Below, in pieces: positions 8,109 to 19,044 of a DNA stretch of 64,000 nucleotides (positions within the stretch are counted from its first letter, which is position 1; every line of letters begins with the position of its first letter). The DNA lies in the NCBI RefSeq assembly GCF_004526345.1, contig NZ_CP038213.1:2356001-2420000 (forward strand), in the 5' to 3' direction. This stretch comes from Ornithinimicrobium flavum. GTDB taxonomy: Bacteria; Actinomycetota; Actinomycetes; Actinomycetales; Dermatophilaceae. The position numbers were made by a program, and so were the translations under genes. The notes below the pieces were generated by a model. That model had not been told where the DNA came from. It saw only the letters and a list, made by a program, of their open reading frames with translations, and ran no database searches.

Positions 8109-11014
8109 TCAGCCGCCGGTGGTGCCGGGAGCTGAGGACGCGTCGTCCTCGGTGGCTCCCGTCGGGGGGCCGGCCGGTGCCACCACGCGTCCGCGACGGC
8201 GTCGCTTGGGCGCAGGGGCGGGCTCGGGCTGGGGCTCGGGGGCCGGCTCGGGCTCGGGCTGGGGGGCCTGCTCGGCCGCCTCGGGCCGGAAGGCCTGCTC
8301 GGCCGCCTCGGGCCGGGGGGCCGGCTCGGGCTGGGCAGCTGCCTCGGGCGCCGCAGGCTCGGAAGACCGCTCCTGCCTGTCGCCCTCCACGCTCGTCCCC
8401 ATACCGTCGAGGGTGGCCCGGGCGACGTCGTCGGCGACCTCCGAGGAGCCACCCACCTGCATCGCGGCGGCGTGGGCCGCGGCAGCGATCTGCGCCGGGG
8501 TGGGGCCGTTGGGGTTGGGGGGGCAGGACGTTCTTGCCCTCCATCGAGGTCGTGCCGGTGCTGGCGGCCCGACCCTTCCCACGCCCGCGGCGGGAGCTGC
8601 CCGAGGAGCTCGCGGCCGAGCCGTTGCCGGACCCGTTCGATCTGTCCTCCCCACCGCCGCGCCCGACGGGCTCGGTCTGCACGACGACGCGCGCGGCCCG
8701 CGCAGTGGGCGCAGGTCTCGGAGAAGACCTCGATGAGACCGGAGCCCACGCGCTTGCGCGTCATCTGCACCAGCCCCAGCGAGGTCACCTCGGCGACCTG
8801 GTGCTTGGTGCGGTCCCGGCCCAGGCACTCCAGGAGCCGTCGCACCACCAGGTCCCGGTTGGCCTCCAGGACCATGTCGATGAAGTCGATGACGATGATG
8901 CCGCCGATGTCGCGCAGCCGCAGCTGCCGGACGATCTCCTCGGCGGCCTCGATGTTGTTCTTGGTGACCGTCTCCTCCAGGTTGCCCCCGGAGCCGGTGA
9001 ACTTCCCGGTGTTGACGTCGACGACGGTCATCGCCTCGGTGCGGTCGATGACCAGGGAGCCGCCGGAGGGCAGCCACACCTTGCGGTCCATGGCCTTGGC
9101 GATGGCCTCGTGCACCCGGTAGGTGGTGAAGACGTCGGCGCTGCCGGTGTACTTCTCGACGCGGTCCGCCAGGTCCGGTGCCACACCGTCGATGTAGTGC
9201 TTGACCTCGTCCCAGGCCTGCTCGCCGGACACCACGAGCTTGCTGAAGTCCTCGTTGAAGACGTCCCGGATGACCCGGACCGTCATGTCGGGCTCCCCGT
9301 GCAGCAGGGCGGGGGCGTTGGCGCTGTTGCTGCGGGCCTGGATGCGCTCCCAGGCAGCCGTGAGCCGCTCCACGTCGGCCCGCAGCTCGGCCTCGGAGGC
9401 ACCCTCGGCCGCGGTGCGGACGATCACGCCCGCGTCGTCCGGCACGACCTCCTTGAGGATCTTCTTCAGCCGCGCCCGCTCGTTCTCCGGCAGCTTGCGG
9501 GAGATGCCGGTCATCGAGTTGCCCGGGACGTAGACCAGGAAGCGACCCGGCAGGGAGACCTGCGAGGTGAGCCGGGCGCCCTTGTGACCGATCGGGTCCT
9601 TGGTGACCTGCACCAGCACGGACTCGCCGGACTTCAGGGCGTTCTCGATGCGCCTGGGCTCGCCCCCCGACATCCCGGCGGCGTCCCAGTTGACCTCACC
9701 GGCGTACAGGACGGCGTTGCGCCCCTTGCCGATGTCGACGAAGGCTGCCTCCATGGAGGGCAGGACGTTCTGCACCCGGCCGAGGTAGACGTTGCCGGCC
9801 ATCGTGCTCTGGGCGGACCGGGACACGTAGTGCTCGACGGGGACGCCGTCCTCCAGCACCGCGATCTGGGTGCGGTCCTCCAGGCCCCGGACGACCATCA
9901 CCCGGTCGACGCTCTCCCGCCGGGCGAGGAACTCGGCCTCGGTGATGACGGTGCGCCTGCGACCGGCCTCCCGGCCCTCCCGGCGGCGCTGGCGCTTGGC
10001 CTCCAGGCGGGTGGACCCCTTGACCGAGGTCACCTCGTCCTGGGCGGTGCGCTCCGTCTGCCCGCTGCGGCTGCGGCGGCGGCGGCGCCGCGTGCCGCTG
10101 CCGGCCTCGTCCGCGTCCTCGCCCGACCCCTCCGGTCCCTCGCCGTCCGGCGCGCCGTCGGCGTCGCCGGGCGACGGGCGGCCCCCTCCCGAGGCCGACC
10201 CTCGGCCACGGCTGCGCGTCCGGCGGGAGCCCCCGGAGGATCCGGGTCCGCCCGCGTCCTTGTCCTCGTCCTGAGCTGCGGCCCCGTCGCCCCCGTCCGC
10301 CGCGTCGCCCGTGTCGCCCTGCCCCGTGCCGTCCTCGCCCCCGCCGCGCGTGCGGCGGCCCTTGCCCCCGCGGCGGCGGCGGCTCCGGCCGCGGCCGGAG
10401 CCCTGGTCGTCGTCGAGATCGTCCCCGTCGCGGTCGTCCCGCTCCCGGTCGCTGTCGTCCTGGTCCCGGTCGTCCCGGTCGCGGTCCTCGACCCCCGTCG
10501 GGTCCTGCGGCCCGCTCCCCCCGTGCGCCGGCGCGGAGGGGGAGGTGACCGCAGCGGTCGCGCGGCGCGAACGTCGACGGGGCAGGTCGCTGAGGTCCGG
10601 GGCCTGGAACACCAGACCGAAGGAGGGCATGACCGGCGGCGGCGCCACGGCACCGGACCCCACGTCCCCGGGCTCGTCCTCGCCGTCCTCGCCGTCCTCG
10701 CCGTCCTCGCCGTCCTCGCCGTCCTCGCCGTCCTCGCCGTCCTCGCCGTCCTCGTCCTCGTCGTCGTGGTCGTCCTCGTCGTCAACATCCTCGTCGGCGG
10801 GACCGGCAGCGGCCCGGGCCGGGACACCCCCGAGGTCGTCGGCACCGTCCGTGGACGCACCCGGCACTCCCCCGCCGGAGGTGAAGAGCGCCTGGGCGGC
10901 CGCAGCCAGCTCGGCGGCGCGGGCCGCGCGGTCGTCGGCCGAGCCCGTGGACGCTGCGCCCTGGGTGTCTTCCTCGCCGGTCGTGCTCTGCTCTGTGGTG
11001 ATCTCGTCAGACAC
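8109..11014 (-). CDS. rne: Ribonuclease E/G, with two apparent frameshifts near the C-terminal end
   Basis: Single-strand endoribonuclease for mRNA decay and rRNA/tRNA processing, about 967 residues when repaired. The N-terminal third is low complexity, rich in Asp/Glu and Arg/Gly, with an acidic Glu-Asp-Gly repeat. The catalytic part follows: the S1 domain (AGNVYLGRVQNVLPSMEAAF), the metal-binding aspartates in VVDVNTGKF and IVIDFIDM, and the zinc-link cysteines in ETCAHC. The frame then breaks twice. One base is in excess near 8690-8697, and one G is in excess in the G run near 8517-8524. Restoring both gives a Pro/Glu-rich tail ending at 8109. The catalytic core is complete before the first break. 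Rearranged tails are tolerated in this family, but sequence error is likelier. Confidence 0.88.
10676..10747 (-). repeat. 9-bp tandem repeat, eight exact copies, inside the RNase E/G gene
   Basis: The 9-base unit GTCCTCGCC (plus strand) is repeated eight times without a mismatch and encodes Glu-Asp-Gly on the minus strand. Because the unit is a multiple of 3, copy-number change keeps the frame. It lies in the acidic N-terminal region outside the catalytic domain, so length variation between strains is expected. Confidence 0.95.
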
Positions 11015-11372
11015 GGTGTGCCCTCCAGGTCACGCCGGGTAGCCCACACCGGGGGCTTGCGCCCGCTGCCCGCGTGCCGCGGGTGGGTCGTCGCGACCGG
11101 TTGGCCGGGACGGAAGTCGTCCAGTTCACCGTTCGGTTCGCGCAGGCGCGGCACCGTCGGGTGCGGTGGGAGTCGGCTCGACGCTCCATCTGACTCGAGG
11201 GCGACGCGCGTGCCGGCCGGCGGCCGCACTGCGTGGGGACTCGCACCGGGTCGCTCAGCACGGTGTGGCGCACTGCTCGACCACGACGGAGTATCTCACA
11301 CCGGCCTCGCCCGGGACGTATCCCGACGCGGCGGACGTCGGTCGCCGCGTGGCGGCAGGGGTGACCGGCGTG
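11015..11372. other. Intergenic region upstream of the RNase E/G gene; no gene seen
   Basis: No convincing coding region was found in these 358 bases; open frames here are shadows with Arg/Ala-rich composition. The region separates the DUF2344 gene from the RNase E/G gene on the same strand and probably holds the promoter and a long 5' leader. At its upstream end a 7-bp hairpin (11359-11365 with 11372-11378) overlaps the DUF2344 stop codon and may act as a terminator. Long leaders are common for RNase E genes because they can be cleaved in autoregulation, but no specific structure is shown here. Confidence 0.5.
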
Positions 11373-12155
11373 TCACCCGCCCAGTGACGCGGCGACGTCC
11401 TGCCCGTGCACCGGCCCCTGACGCAACCGGGTGCTGACGGGGCGGGGCAGCTCCACGGCGGCCACCTGCCGCAGGGCACCCCAGATCTCCTCCGGCCGCA
11501 CCGTGGGGGTGGTGTGTCGGACGCTGGCCAGGAGGACCACGTCCCCCTCCTCGACCGGGACGCTGCGCAGCTCCGGCGGACCGTCGACCTCCCGGTGCCC
11601 GACGACCGCGAGGTCCAGGACGGCCGCCCGGACGTCCAGGTCGCGCGGGCCCTTCTTCATCATGCGGGTGACGTGGAGCTCCCCCCGGTCCAGGAACGCG
11701 GCGACGGCGGACCGCATACCGGCCGCGTCGATCCCTGCCTCCTGGGCACGGAACCGCAGGGCCCACAGGCTGCCCTCGAGCCGGTCGGCGAGCGCCCCCG
11801 GGAGGTCGGCGGCGTCGGCGACCTCGAGGACGTCCAGCCCGTCCGGCAGGGCGGCGTCCAGCAGGGGCACCACGGAGGCGGGGTCGAGGGCCCGGGTCAG
11901 GGAGATCTCGACGTACTCCGCCTCCGACGCGGCCCCCGTCGGCGCGGCGTTGGCGTAGGAGATCTTGGGGTGCGGGTGGAAACCACCCGAGTAGGCCATC
12001 GGCAACCCGGCCCTGCGCACGGCCCGCTCCAGGGCGCGCTGGAAGTCCCGGGTGGAGGTGAAACGCATCCGCCCGCGCTTGGCGTAGCGGACCCGCAGCT
12101 TCTGCACGGCGGGATCGGGGTCAGGGCCCTCGGGGACGCGTCGGGAACCGGCCAT
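11373..12155 (-). CDS. DUF2344 (TIGR03936-type) radical-SAM-associated protein
   Basis: A 260-residue protein of the family usually encoded directly beside, or fused to, a B12-binding radical SAM protein. Conserved features include VRYAKRGRMRFTSTRDFQRA near the N terminus, and then MAYSGGFHPHPKISYANAAP. ATG 12155 is chosen because homology starts just after it, and TACCCT lies 8 bases upstream, suggesting a leaderless transcript; an open frame extends to 12254. Its function is not established; the family is thought to cooperate with the radical SAM partner. Here the partner (15159-17126) is displaced by about 3 kb because serC and serA lie between them on the opposite strand. Confidence 0.85.
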   Translation of the reverse strand: MAGSRRVPEGPDPDPAVQKLRVRYAKRGRMRFTSTRDFQRALERAVRRAGLPMAYSGGFHPHPKISYANAAPTGAASEAEYVEISLTRALDPASVVPLLDAALPDGLDVLEVADAADLPGALADRLEGSLWALRFRAQEAGIDAAGMRSAVAAFLDRGELHVTRMMKKGPRDLDVRAAVLDLAVVGHREVDGPPELRSVPVEEGDVVLLASVRHTTPTVRPEEIWGALRQVAAVELPRPVSTRLRQGPVHGQDVAASLGG

Positions 12156-12330
12156 GGCTGCAGAGGGTACCGGCGCGCTCCGCGGCGGGCGTGGTCGAGA
12201 ACACACCGGGGACCTCGACGTCACGTCAGGCGGGACGGGTACGGTGGACCGCAACGCTCGACGCCGAGCCCCACCGGGCCGGTCCTGCCTGCGCCCGGGC
12301 CCCCGTCGCCTACGTCCCGAGGGAGCGCCA

Positions 12331-13410
12331 GTGCGCGTCTACAACTTCTCCGCCGGCCCCGCCACCATGCCGCTCGAGGTGCTCGAGCGAGCGCGGGAGG
12401 AGATGACCGACTGGCGCGGGTCGGGGATGTCGGTGATGGAGATGTCGCACCGCAGCCCGGAGTTCGTGGGGATCGCCGCCGAGGCCGAGGCCCGGATGCG
12501 TTCCCTGCTGGGGGTGCCGGACGACTACGCGGTCCTCTTCCTGCAGGGCGGGGCCACCGGTCAGTTCGCGGCCGTCCCCCTCAACCTCACCGCCGAGGGT
12601 GCCGGCGCGGCCTACCTCAACACCGGCGCCTGGTCGAAGAAGGCGATCGGCGAGGCCCGGAAGTACCTCGACGTGCAGGTGCTGGCGGACGAGAAGGAGT
12701 CCAACTACTCCACCGTGCCGTCGCAGGACAGACTCCAGGTGCCGCCGGGCGCGGCCTACCTGCACTACACCCTGAACGAGACGATCGGCGGCGTGGAGTT
12801 CCCCTACGTCCCGGACGCGGGAGGGGTCCCGCTCGTCACCGACGCCAGCTCGACGATCCTGTCGAGGCCGCTCGACGTCTCGCGGTTCGGCGTCGTCTAC
12901 GCCGGCGCCCAGAAGAACCTCGGCCCCTCCGGCCTGGTCGTGTCCATCGTCCGCAGGGACCTCCTGGGTCGGGCCCGGCCGCAGACCCCCGGGGTGCTGG
13001 ACTGGACCGCCATGGCGGAGGCCGACTCCATGCTCAACACCCCGCCCACGCTCGCGTGGTACCTCCTCGGGCTCGTCCTGGAGTGGGTCGAGGACCAGGG
13101 TGGCCTGACCGCGATGGCCGAGCGCAACCGCGCCAAGGCCGACCTGCTCTACGGAACGATCGACGCCTCGGGCTTCTACTCCAACCCGGTGGCCCCGGAG
13201 GCACGGTCCTGGATGAACGTGCCGTTCCTCGTGCCCGACCCCGACCTGGAGAAGCCGTTCGTGGCGGCGGCCGCCGAGGCCGGGCTCTCCGGTCTGGCCG
13301 GCCACCGCAGCGTCGGCGGGATGCGGGCCTCCATCTACAACGCCATGCCTGTCGAGGGCGTCCAGGCCCTCGTGGACTTCATGACCGACTTCGAGCAGAC
13401 GAACGGCTGA
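12331..13410 (+). CDS. serC: Phosphoserine aminotransferase
   Basis: PLP-dependent transamination of 3-phosphohydroxypyruvate to phosphoserine in serine synthesis. The 359-residue protein begins VRVYNFSAGPATMP and contains GGATGQFAAVPLNL. The PLP lysine is in VYAGAQKNLGPSG, and the C-terminal RSVGGMRASIYNAMP is diagnostic. GTG 12331 is preferred over an upstream open frame from 12154 because GAGGGAG lies 5 bases before it and the protein matches the family from its first residue. serA starts 5 bases after its stop, giving a two-gene serine operon. Confidence 0.97.
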   Translation: MRVYNFSAGPATMPLEVLERAREEMTDWRGSGMSVMEMSHRSPEFVGIAAEAEARMRSLLGVPDDYAVLFLQGGATGQFAAVPLNLTAEGAGAAYLNTGAWSKKAIGEARKYLDVQVLADEKESNYSTVPSQDRLQVPPGAAYLHYTLNETIGGVEFPYVPDAGGVPLVTDASSTILSRPLDVSRFGVVYAGAQKNLGPSGLVVSIVRRDLLGRARPQTPGVLDWTAMAEADSMLNTPPTLAWYLLGLVLEWVEDQGGLTAMAERNRAKADLLYGTIDASGFYSNPVAPEARSWMNVPFLVPDPDLEKPFVAAAAEAGLSGLAGHRSVGGMRASIYNAMPVEGVQALVDFMTDFEQTNG

Positions 13411-13415
13411 CCCTC

Positions 13416-14606
13416 ATGAGCAACGGCACCTTCCCGATCCGGACCCTCAACGCGATCTCGCCGGTCGGCCTGCAGCGCCTCGACCGCGACGTCTTCGACC
13501 TCGGCACCGACATCGCCGAGCCGCGCGGGATCCTCGTCCGCTCCGCGGACCTGCACTCGATGGAGATCCCGGACAGCCTCTACGCGGTGGCCCGCGCCGG
13601 GGCCGGGACCAACAACATCCCGGTGGACGCGCTGGCCGCCCGGGGGATCGTCGTGTTCAACACCCCCGGGGCGAACGCCAACGCCGTCAAGGAGCTGGTC
13701 GTGGCCGGCATGCTGCTGGCGGCCCGGAACCTCTACCACGCGGCCGACTACACCCGGGACCTCGTCGCCGAGCAGGGTCTGTCCGGCAAGGAGCTGGACG
13801 CGCAGGTGGAGGCGGGCAAGAAGCAGTTCGCGGGCTTCGAGCTGCCCGGCAAGACCCTCGGCGTGATCGGCCTGGGTGCGATCGGGGTGCTCGTGGCCAA
13901 CCAGGCCCAGGCCCTCGGGCTGCGGGTGCTCGGCTACGACCCCGCGATCACGGTCGAGCGGGCCTGGCAGCTCTCCCCCAACGTGGAGCAGGTCGAGTCC
14001 GTCGAGGAGCTGTTCTCCCGCTCCGACATGATCACCCTGCACGTCCCCCTGGTCGAGGGCACCACCGGCCTGGTGAGCGCCGAGCGGATCGCCATGATGC
14101 CCCGGGGCGCGGTCGTCCTCAACTTCGCCCGCGGCGGTGTCGTGGACGAGGCGGCGGTCATCGCGGCCCTGGACTCCGGGCACCTGCACTCCTACGTCAA
14201 CGACTTCCCCACCGAGGCCGGGGCCGTCCACCCCCGGGTCATCACTCTGCCCCACCTGGGTGCCTCGACCGGCGAGGCGGAGGACAACTGCGCGGTGATG
14301 GCCGTGGACCAGCTGCAGGACTTCCTCCTGCACGGCAACATCCGCAACTCGGTGAACTACCCGACCGTCGTCATGGCGCGCACGCCCGGGACGACCCGGC
14401 TGGCCATCTTCAACCAGAACAAGCCGACCATGATCAGCCAGATCACCTCGGCCCTGGGTGAGGCCGGGCTCAACGTCGCCGAGTTCACCAACAAGGCCCG
14501 CGGCGACGTCGCGTACACCCTGGTCGACGTCGAGGGCGAGGTCAGGGACGAGCTGAAGGAGAAGATCCTGGCGATCGACGGCGTCATCCGGGCCCGCAAG
14601 ATCTGA
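13416..14606 (+). CDS. serA: D-3-phosphoglycerate dehydrogenase, short ACT-containing form
   Basis: First step of serine synthesis: NAD-dependent oxidation of 3-phosphoglycerate. The 396-residue protein has a substrate domain, the Rossmann signature LGVIGLGAIGVLVA, and the catalytic His in TLPHLGASTGEAEDN. A C-terminal ACT domain covers about the last 75 residues (LAIFNQNKPTMISQITSAL). It has no extra substrate-binding insert of the roughly 530-residue mycobacterial type. The start at 13416 lies 5 bases after serC. A much longer open frame reading back to 11406 is a shadow. It ends at the repeat-rich intergenic region. Confidence 0.97.
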   Translation: MSNGTFPIRTLNAISPVGLQRLDRDVFDLGTDIAEPRGILVRSADLHSMEIPDSLYAVARAGAGTNNIPVDALAARGIVVFNTPGANANAVKELVVAGMLLAARNLYHAADYTRDLVAEQGLSGKELDAQVEAGKKQFAGFELPGKTLGVIGLGAIGVLVANQAQALGLRVLGYDPAITVERAWQLSPNVEQVESVEELFSRSDMITLHVPLVEGTTGLVSAERIAMMPRGAVVLNFARGGVVDEAAVIAALDSGHLHSYVNDFPTEAGAVHPRVITLPHLGASTGEAEDNCAVMAVDQLQDFLLHGNIRNSVNYPTVVMARTPGTTRLAIFNQNKPTMISQITSALGEAGLNVAEFTNKARGDVAYTLVDVEGEVRDELKEKILAIDGVIRARKI

Positions 14607-14627
14607 GGTCACTCCAGATCCCTCTCC

Positions 14628-14723
14628 ACCGGCCGCGCGGTCTGGTTGCCCTCCCGGCGACCGGCCGCGCGGTCTGGTTGCCCTCAGTCGCACCAGCCGC
14701 GTGGTGTGGTTGATGCCCGGCCC
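14628..14723 (+). repeat. 32-bp repeat cluster A, three degenerate units
   Basis: Units start at 14628, 14660 and 14692, exactly 32 bases apart. Each begins ACCGGCCGCG (third unit ACCAGCCGCG), has five variable bases, then TGGTTG and an 11-base tail that differs between units. The same core, in the opposite orientation, forms cluster B. Confidence 0.85.
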
Positions 14724-14968
14724 GACGGGTGAGATCCAACCACCCGGGCCTGCGGACGGGTGGCCGCGGGTCAGGAGTCCCAGCTCTCGTCATACCCAGA
14801 GGTGTCGGCGCTCGGCACCGCCGGCGCCGGTAGTGAGCAAGCGACCGGCGCAGCGAATGGTGTGAGGTGACCAAGATCCTGGGCCACCCCGTCGACAGGT
14901 CTGTCGCCGACTGGAACGTGGGGGGGCAAACCGGTTTCCGCGTCGAGAACCGACCAACCGCGGGTTGC

Positions 14969-15105
14969 GGCCGGTCGACCCCAGGCCAACCACGCGGCGC
15001 GGCCGGTCGACCCCAGGCCAACCACGCGGCGCGGCCGGTCGACCCCAGGCCAACCACGCGGCGCGGCCGGTCGACCCCAGGCCAACCACGCGGCGCGGCC
15101 GGTCG
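14969..15105 (-). repeat. 32-bp repeat cluster B, four identical units plus a partial fifth
   Basis: Identical 32-base units start at 14969, 15001, 15033 and 15065, with a partial unit from 15097. Read on the minus strand the unit contains ACCGGCCGCG, five bases, and TGGTTG, matching cluster A. The identical copies indicate recent tandem amplification, so copy number is likely to vary between strains or to be miscounted in assembly. Confidence 0.95.
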
Positions 15106-15158
15106 GGAGATGAGTCCGCCTTCGGCGCCGTCGCGCCGCCGCGTGGGGTCCAGGTCGG

Positions 15159-17126
<1,968 letters not shown>

Positions 17127-17165
17127 GGCTCCAGGGTAGGCAGGGAACCGCCCGGTGCCGAATCC

Positions 17166-19004
17166 TCAGCCCTGGTAGAAGGCGTCCAGCTCCTCCCGGT
17201 ACTTCTGGGTGACCACCTTGCGCTTGAGCTTCATGCTCGGGGTGAGGTCACCCTCCTCCACGGACAGGTCGTGGTCGAGGATGTGGAACTTCTTGACCTG
17301 CTCGTGGCGGGCGAGCTTGGCGTTGAGCTGGTCGACGTAGCCCTGGACCATCTCGCGGGTCTGGTCGGAGGTGACGATCTGCGCGTAGCTGTCCCCCGCC
17401 ATGCCGTTCTTGGCTCCCCACGCCGCGATGGAGTCCGGGTCGAGGGTGATGAGCGCGGAGACGAAGTTGCGGTGCTCGCCCTCCACGATGAGCTGGCTGG
17501 CGTAGGGGCAGATGCCCTTGAAGAGCGACTCGATGTAGGACGGGGCGACGTACTTGCCGCCCGAGGTCTTGAACAGGGCCTTCTTGCGGTCGGTGATCCG
17601 CAGGTAGCCGTCCTCGTCGACCTCACCGATGTCACCGGTGTGCAGCCAGCCGTCCTGCAGGGACTCGTGGGTGGCGTCGTCGTTCTGGTGGTAGCCGGTC
17701 ATGATCCCCGGGCCCCGCAGGAGCACCTCGCCGTCCTCGGCGATCCGCACCTCGGTGCCGGGCAGCGGCCAGCCGACGGTGCCGATCCTGTTCCTCGTCG
17801 GGTCCGGCCGGTTCACGAACGAGGCGGCGCTGGACTCGGTGAGACCGTAACCCTCGATGATCGTCAGCCCCATGGCGTCGAACCAGCGACCCACGTCGTG
17901 GTTGAGCGCCGCCGAGCCTGAGATGAAGAAGCGGATCCGCCCGCCGAAACGGTCCCGGATCTTGGAGAGGACCAGCTTGTCGGCCAGGCCGTACTTCGCC
18001 TTGAGCAGGCCCCCGGGCTCACCGCCCGCGGCGCGGATCTCCGCGACCTCCTTACCGACGCCGCCGGCCCAGCCGAAGAGCTTGGCCTTGACCCCTCCCT
18101 CGTCGGCCATCATCGTGGTGATCCGGCCGTAGGCCTTCTCGAAGATGCGCGGCGCGGCGCCCATGAAGGTCGGCCTGACGACGGCGAGGTTGGGGACGAT
18201 CTGCTCGACCCGGCCGTCCACCGCGGTCGCGAAGCCCATCTGCAGCGGCAGCATGAGCAGGAGCTTGCCGAAGACGTGCGCGAGCGGCAGCCAGAGGTAC
18301 TGCAGGTCGTCCTCCGACAGGATCTGCAGCGCGTCCACGGCGGCGCCCTCGTAGGTCCACGCCGAGTGCGGCAGCCGCACGCCCTTGGGTCGGCCGGTGG
18401 TGCCGGAGGTGTAGATGATGGTGGCGAGGTGCTCCGGGGTCAGCCCGTCGATCCGCTCGTCGACCACCCCGGGCTCGGTCTCGAGCCGCGCCCGTCCCCG
18501 CTGCTCCAGCTCGGCGAAGCTGATGACGTCGCCGCCGTCGCCGCTCCCGTCGACCACGACGATCTTGAGCACGCCGCCCAGCTGCTCCCGGTGCGAGAGG
18601 ACCTTGTCGACCTGCTCCTGGTCCTCGGCGATGACGACGCGGCTGTCGGAGTCGGTGATGACGAAGGCCACGTCGTCCGGCAGCATCGTGGGGTAGATCG
18701 TCGTCGTCGCCCCGCCGGCGCACATCACGGCCAGGTCGGACAGGACCCACTCGATCCGGGTCGAGCTGGCCAGCGCCACCCGCTCCTCGGGCTGGACCCC
18801 CAGGTCGATGAGGCCCGCGGCCAGGGCGTAGGCACGCTCCTTGGTCTGCGCCCAGGTCAGGGACGGCCACTGCTCACCCTCGGGGTAGCGGAACGCCTCG
18901 CGGTCGGGGCTCTTGGCGACCCGGTCACGGAACAGGTGACCCACGCTGACCGCTCGCTGCTCGAGGATCGCGGTGTCGTAGGTCTCGTCGGCCAGTCGGG
19001 CCAT
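17166..19004 (-). CDS. Long-chain fatty acid-CoA ligase (AMP-forming)
   Basis: Activates fatty acids to acyl-CoA through an acyl-adenylate. The 612-residue protein carries the AMP-binding signature IIYTSGTTGRPKGV and EGYGLTESS. GWLHTGDIGEVDEDGYLRITDRKK marks the hinge to the C-terminal domain, which ends with a conserved lysine region PSMKLKRKVV. Length and motifs match the FadD15-like long-chain class common in Actinobacteria. ATG 19004 is preferred to a start at 19040 because AAAGGAG lies directly before it. The chain-length preference cannot be told from the sequence. Confidence 0.93.
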   Translation of the reverse strand: MARLADETYDTAILEQRAVSVGHLFRDRVAKSPDREAFRYPEGEQWPSLTWAQTKERAYALAAGLIDLGVQPEERVALASSTRIEWVLSDLAVMCAGGATTTIYPTMLPDDVAFVITDSDSRVVIAEDQEQVDKVLSHREQLGGVLKIVVVDGSGDGGDVISFAELEQRGRARLETEPGVVDERIDGLTPEHLATIIYTSGTTGRPKGVRLPHSAWTYEGAAVDALQILSEDDLQYLWLPLAHVFGKLLLMLPLQMGFATAVDGRVEQIVPNLAVVRPTFMGAAPRIFEKAYGRITTMMADEGGVKAKLFGWAGGVGKEVAEIRAAGGEPGGLLKAKYGLADKLVLSKIRDRFGGRIRFFISGSAALNHDVGRWFDAMGLTIIEGYGLTESSAASFVNRPDPTRNRIGTVGWPLPGTEVRIAEDGEVLLRGPGIMTGYHQNDDATHESLQDGWLHTGDIGEVDEDGYLRITDRKKALFKTSGGKYVAPSYIESLFKGICPYASQLIVEGEHRNFVSALITLDPDSIAAWGAKNGMAGDSYAQIVTSDQTREMVQGYVDQLNAKLARHEQVKKFHILDHDLSVEEGDLTPSMKLKRKVVTQKYREELDAFYQG

Positions 19005-19044
19005 CAGCAACTCCTTTGTCGGGCTGGTCCTTCGGCTCATCCTC

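Larger units (their letters stand above)
14607..15158. other. Repeat-rich spacer between convergent serA and the radical SAM gene; no gene seen
   Basis: These 552 bases contain two clusters of one 32-bp repeat family in opposite orientation (14628-14723 and 14969-15105), separated by about 245 bases. GTGGTTG at about 14704 can pair with CAACCAC about 33 bases later, a possible terminator for serA. The middle segment holds a 10-bp palindrome AAACCGGTTT (14928-14937). The open frames that cross the region are repeat-driven translations and are not supported as genes. Confidence 0.75.

Noticed and set aside
8680..8700. Programmed frameshift in RNase E/G
   Set aside because: No slippery heptamer is present at the site, and many other genes in the window show similar single-base breaks, so sequence error is simpler.
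8024..11437. A 1137-residue plus-strand open frame opposite RNase E/G
   Set aside because: It mirrors codon bias of the minus-strand gene, has repetitive Val/Leu-rich composition and no recognisable domain.
12156..12330. Serine- or glycine-responsive riboswitch upstream of serC
   Set aside because: No glycine-riboswitch-like conserved core was seen in the 175-base leader; only a weak TACGGT -10-like element is visible.
11406..14606. A 1066-residue plus-strand open frame ending in SerA
   Set aside because: Only the last 396 codons match a known protein. The upstream part is the antisense of the DUF2344 gene and an out-of-frame reading of serC.
14969..15105. CRISPR-like array with 32-bp period
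   Set aside because: The units are contiguous identical tandem copies with no unique spacers, and no cas genes are in the window.
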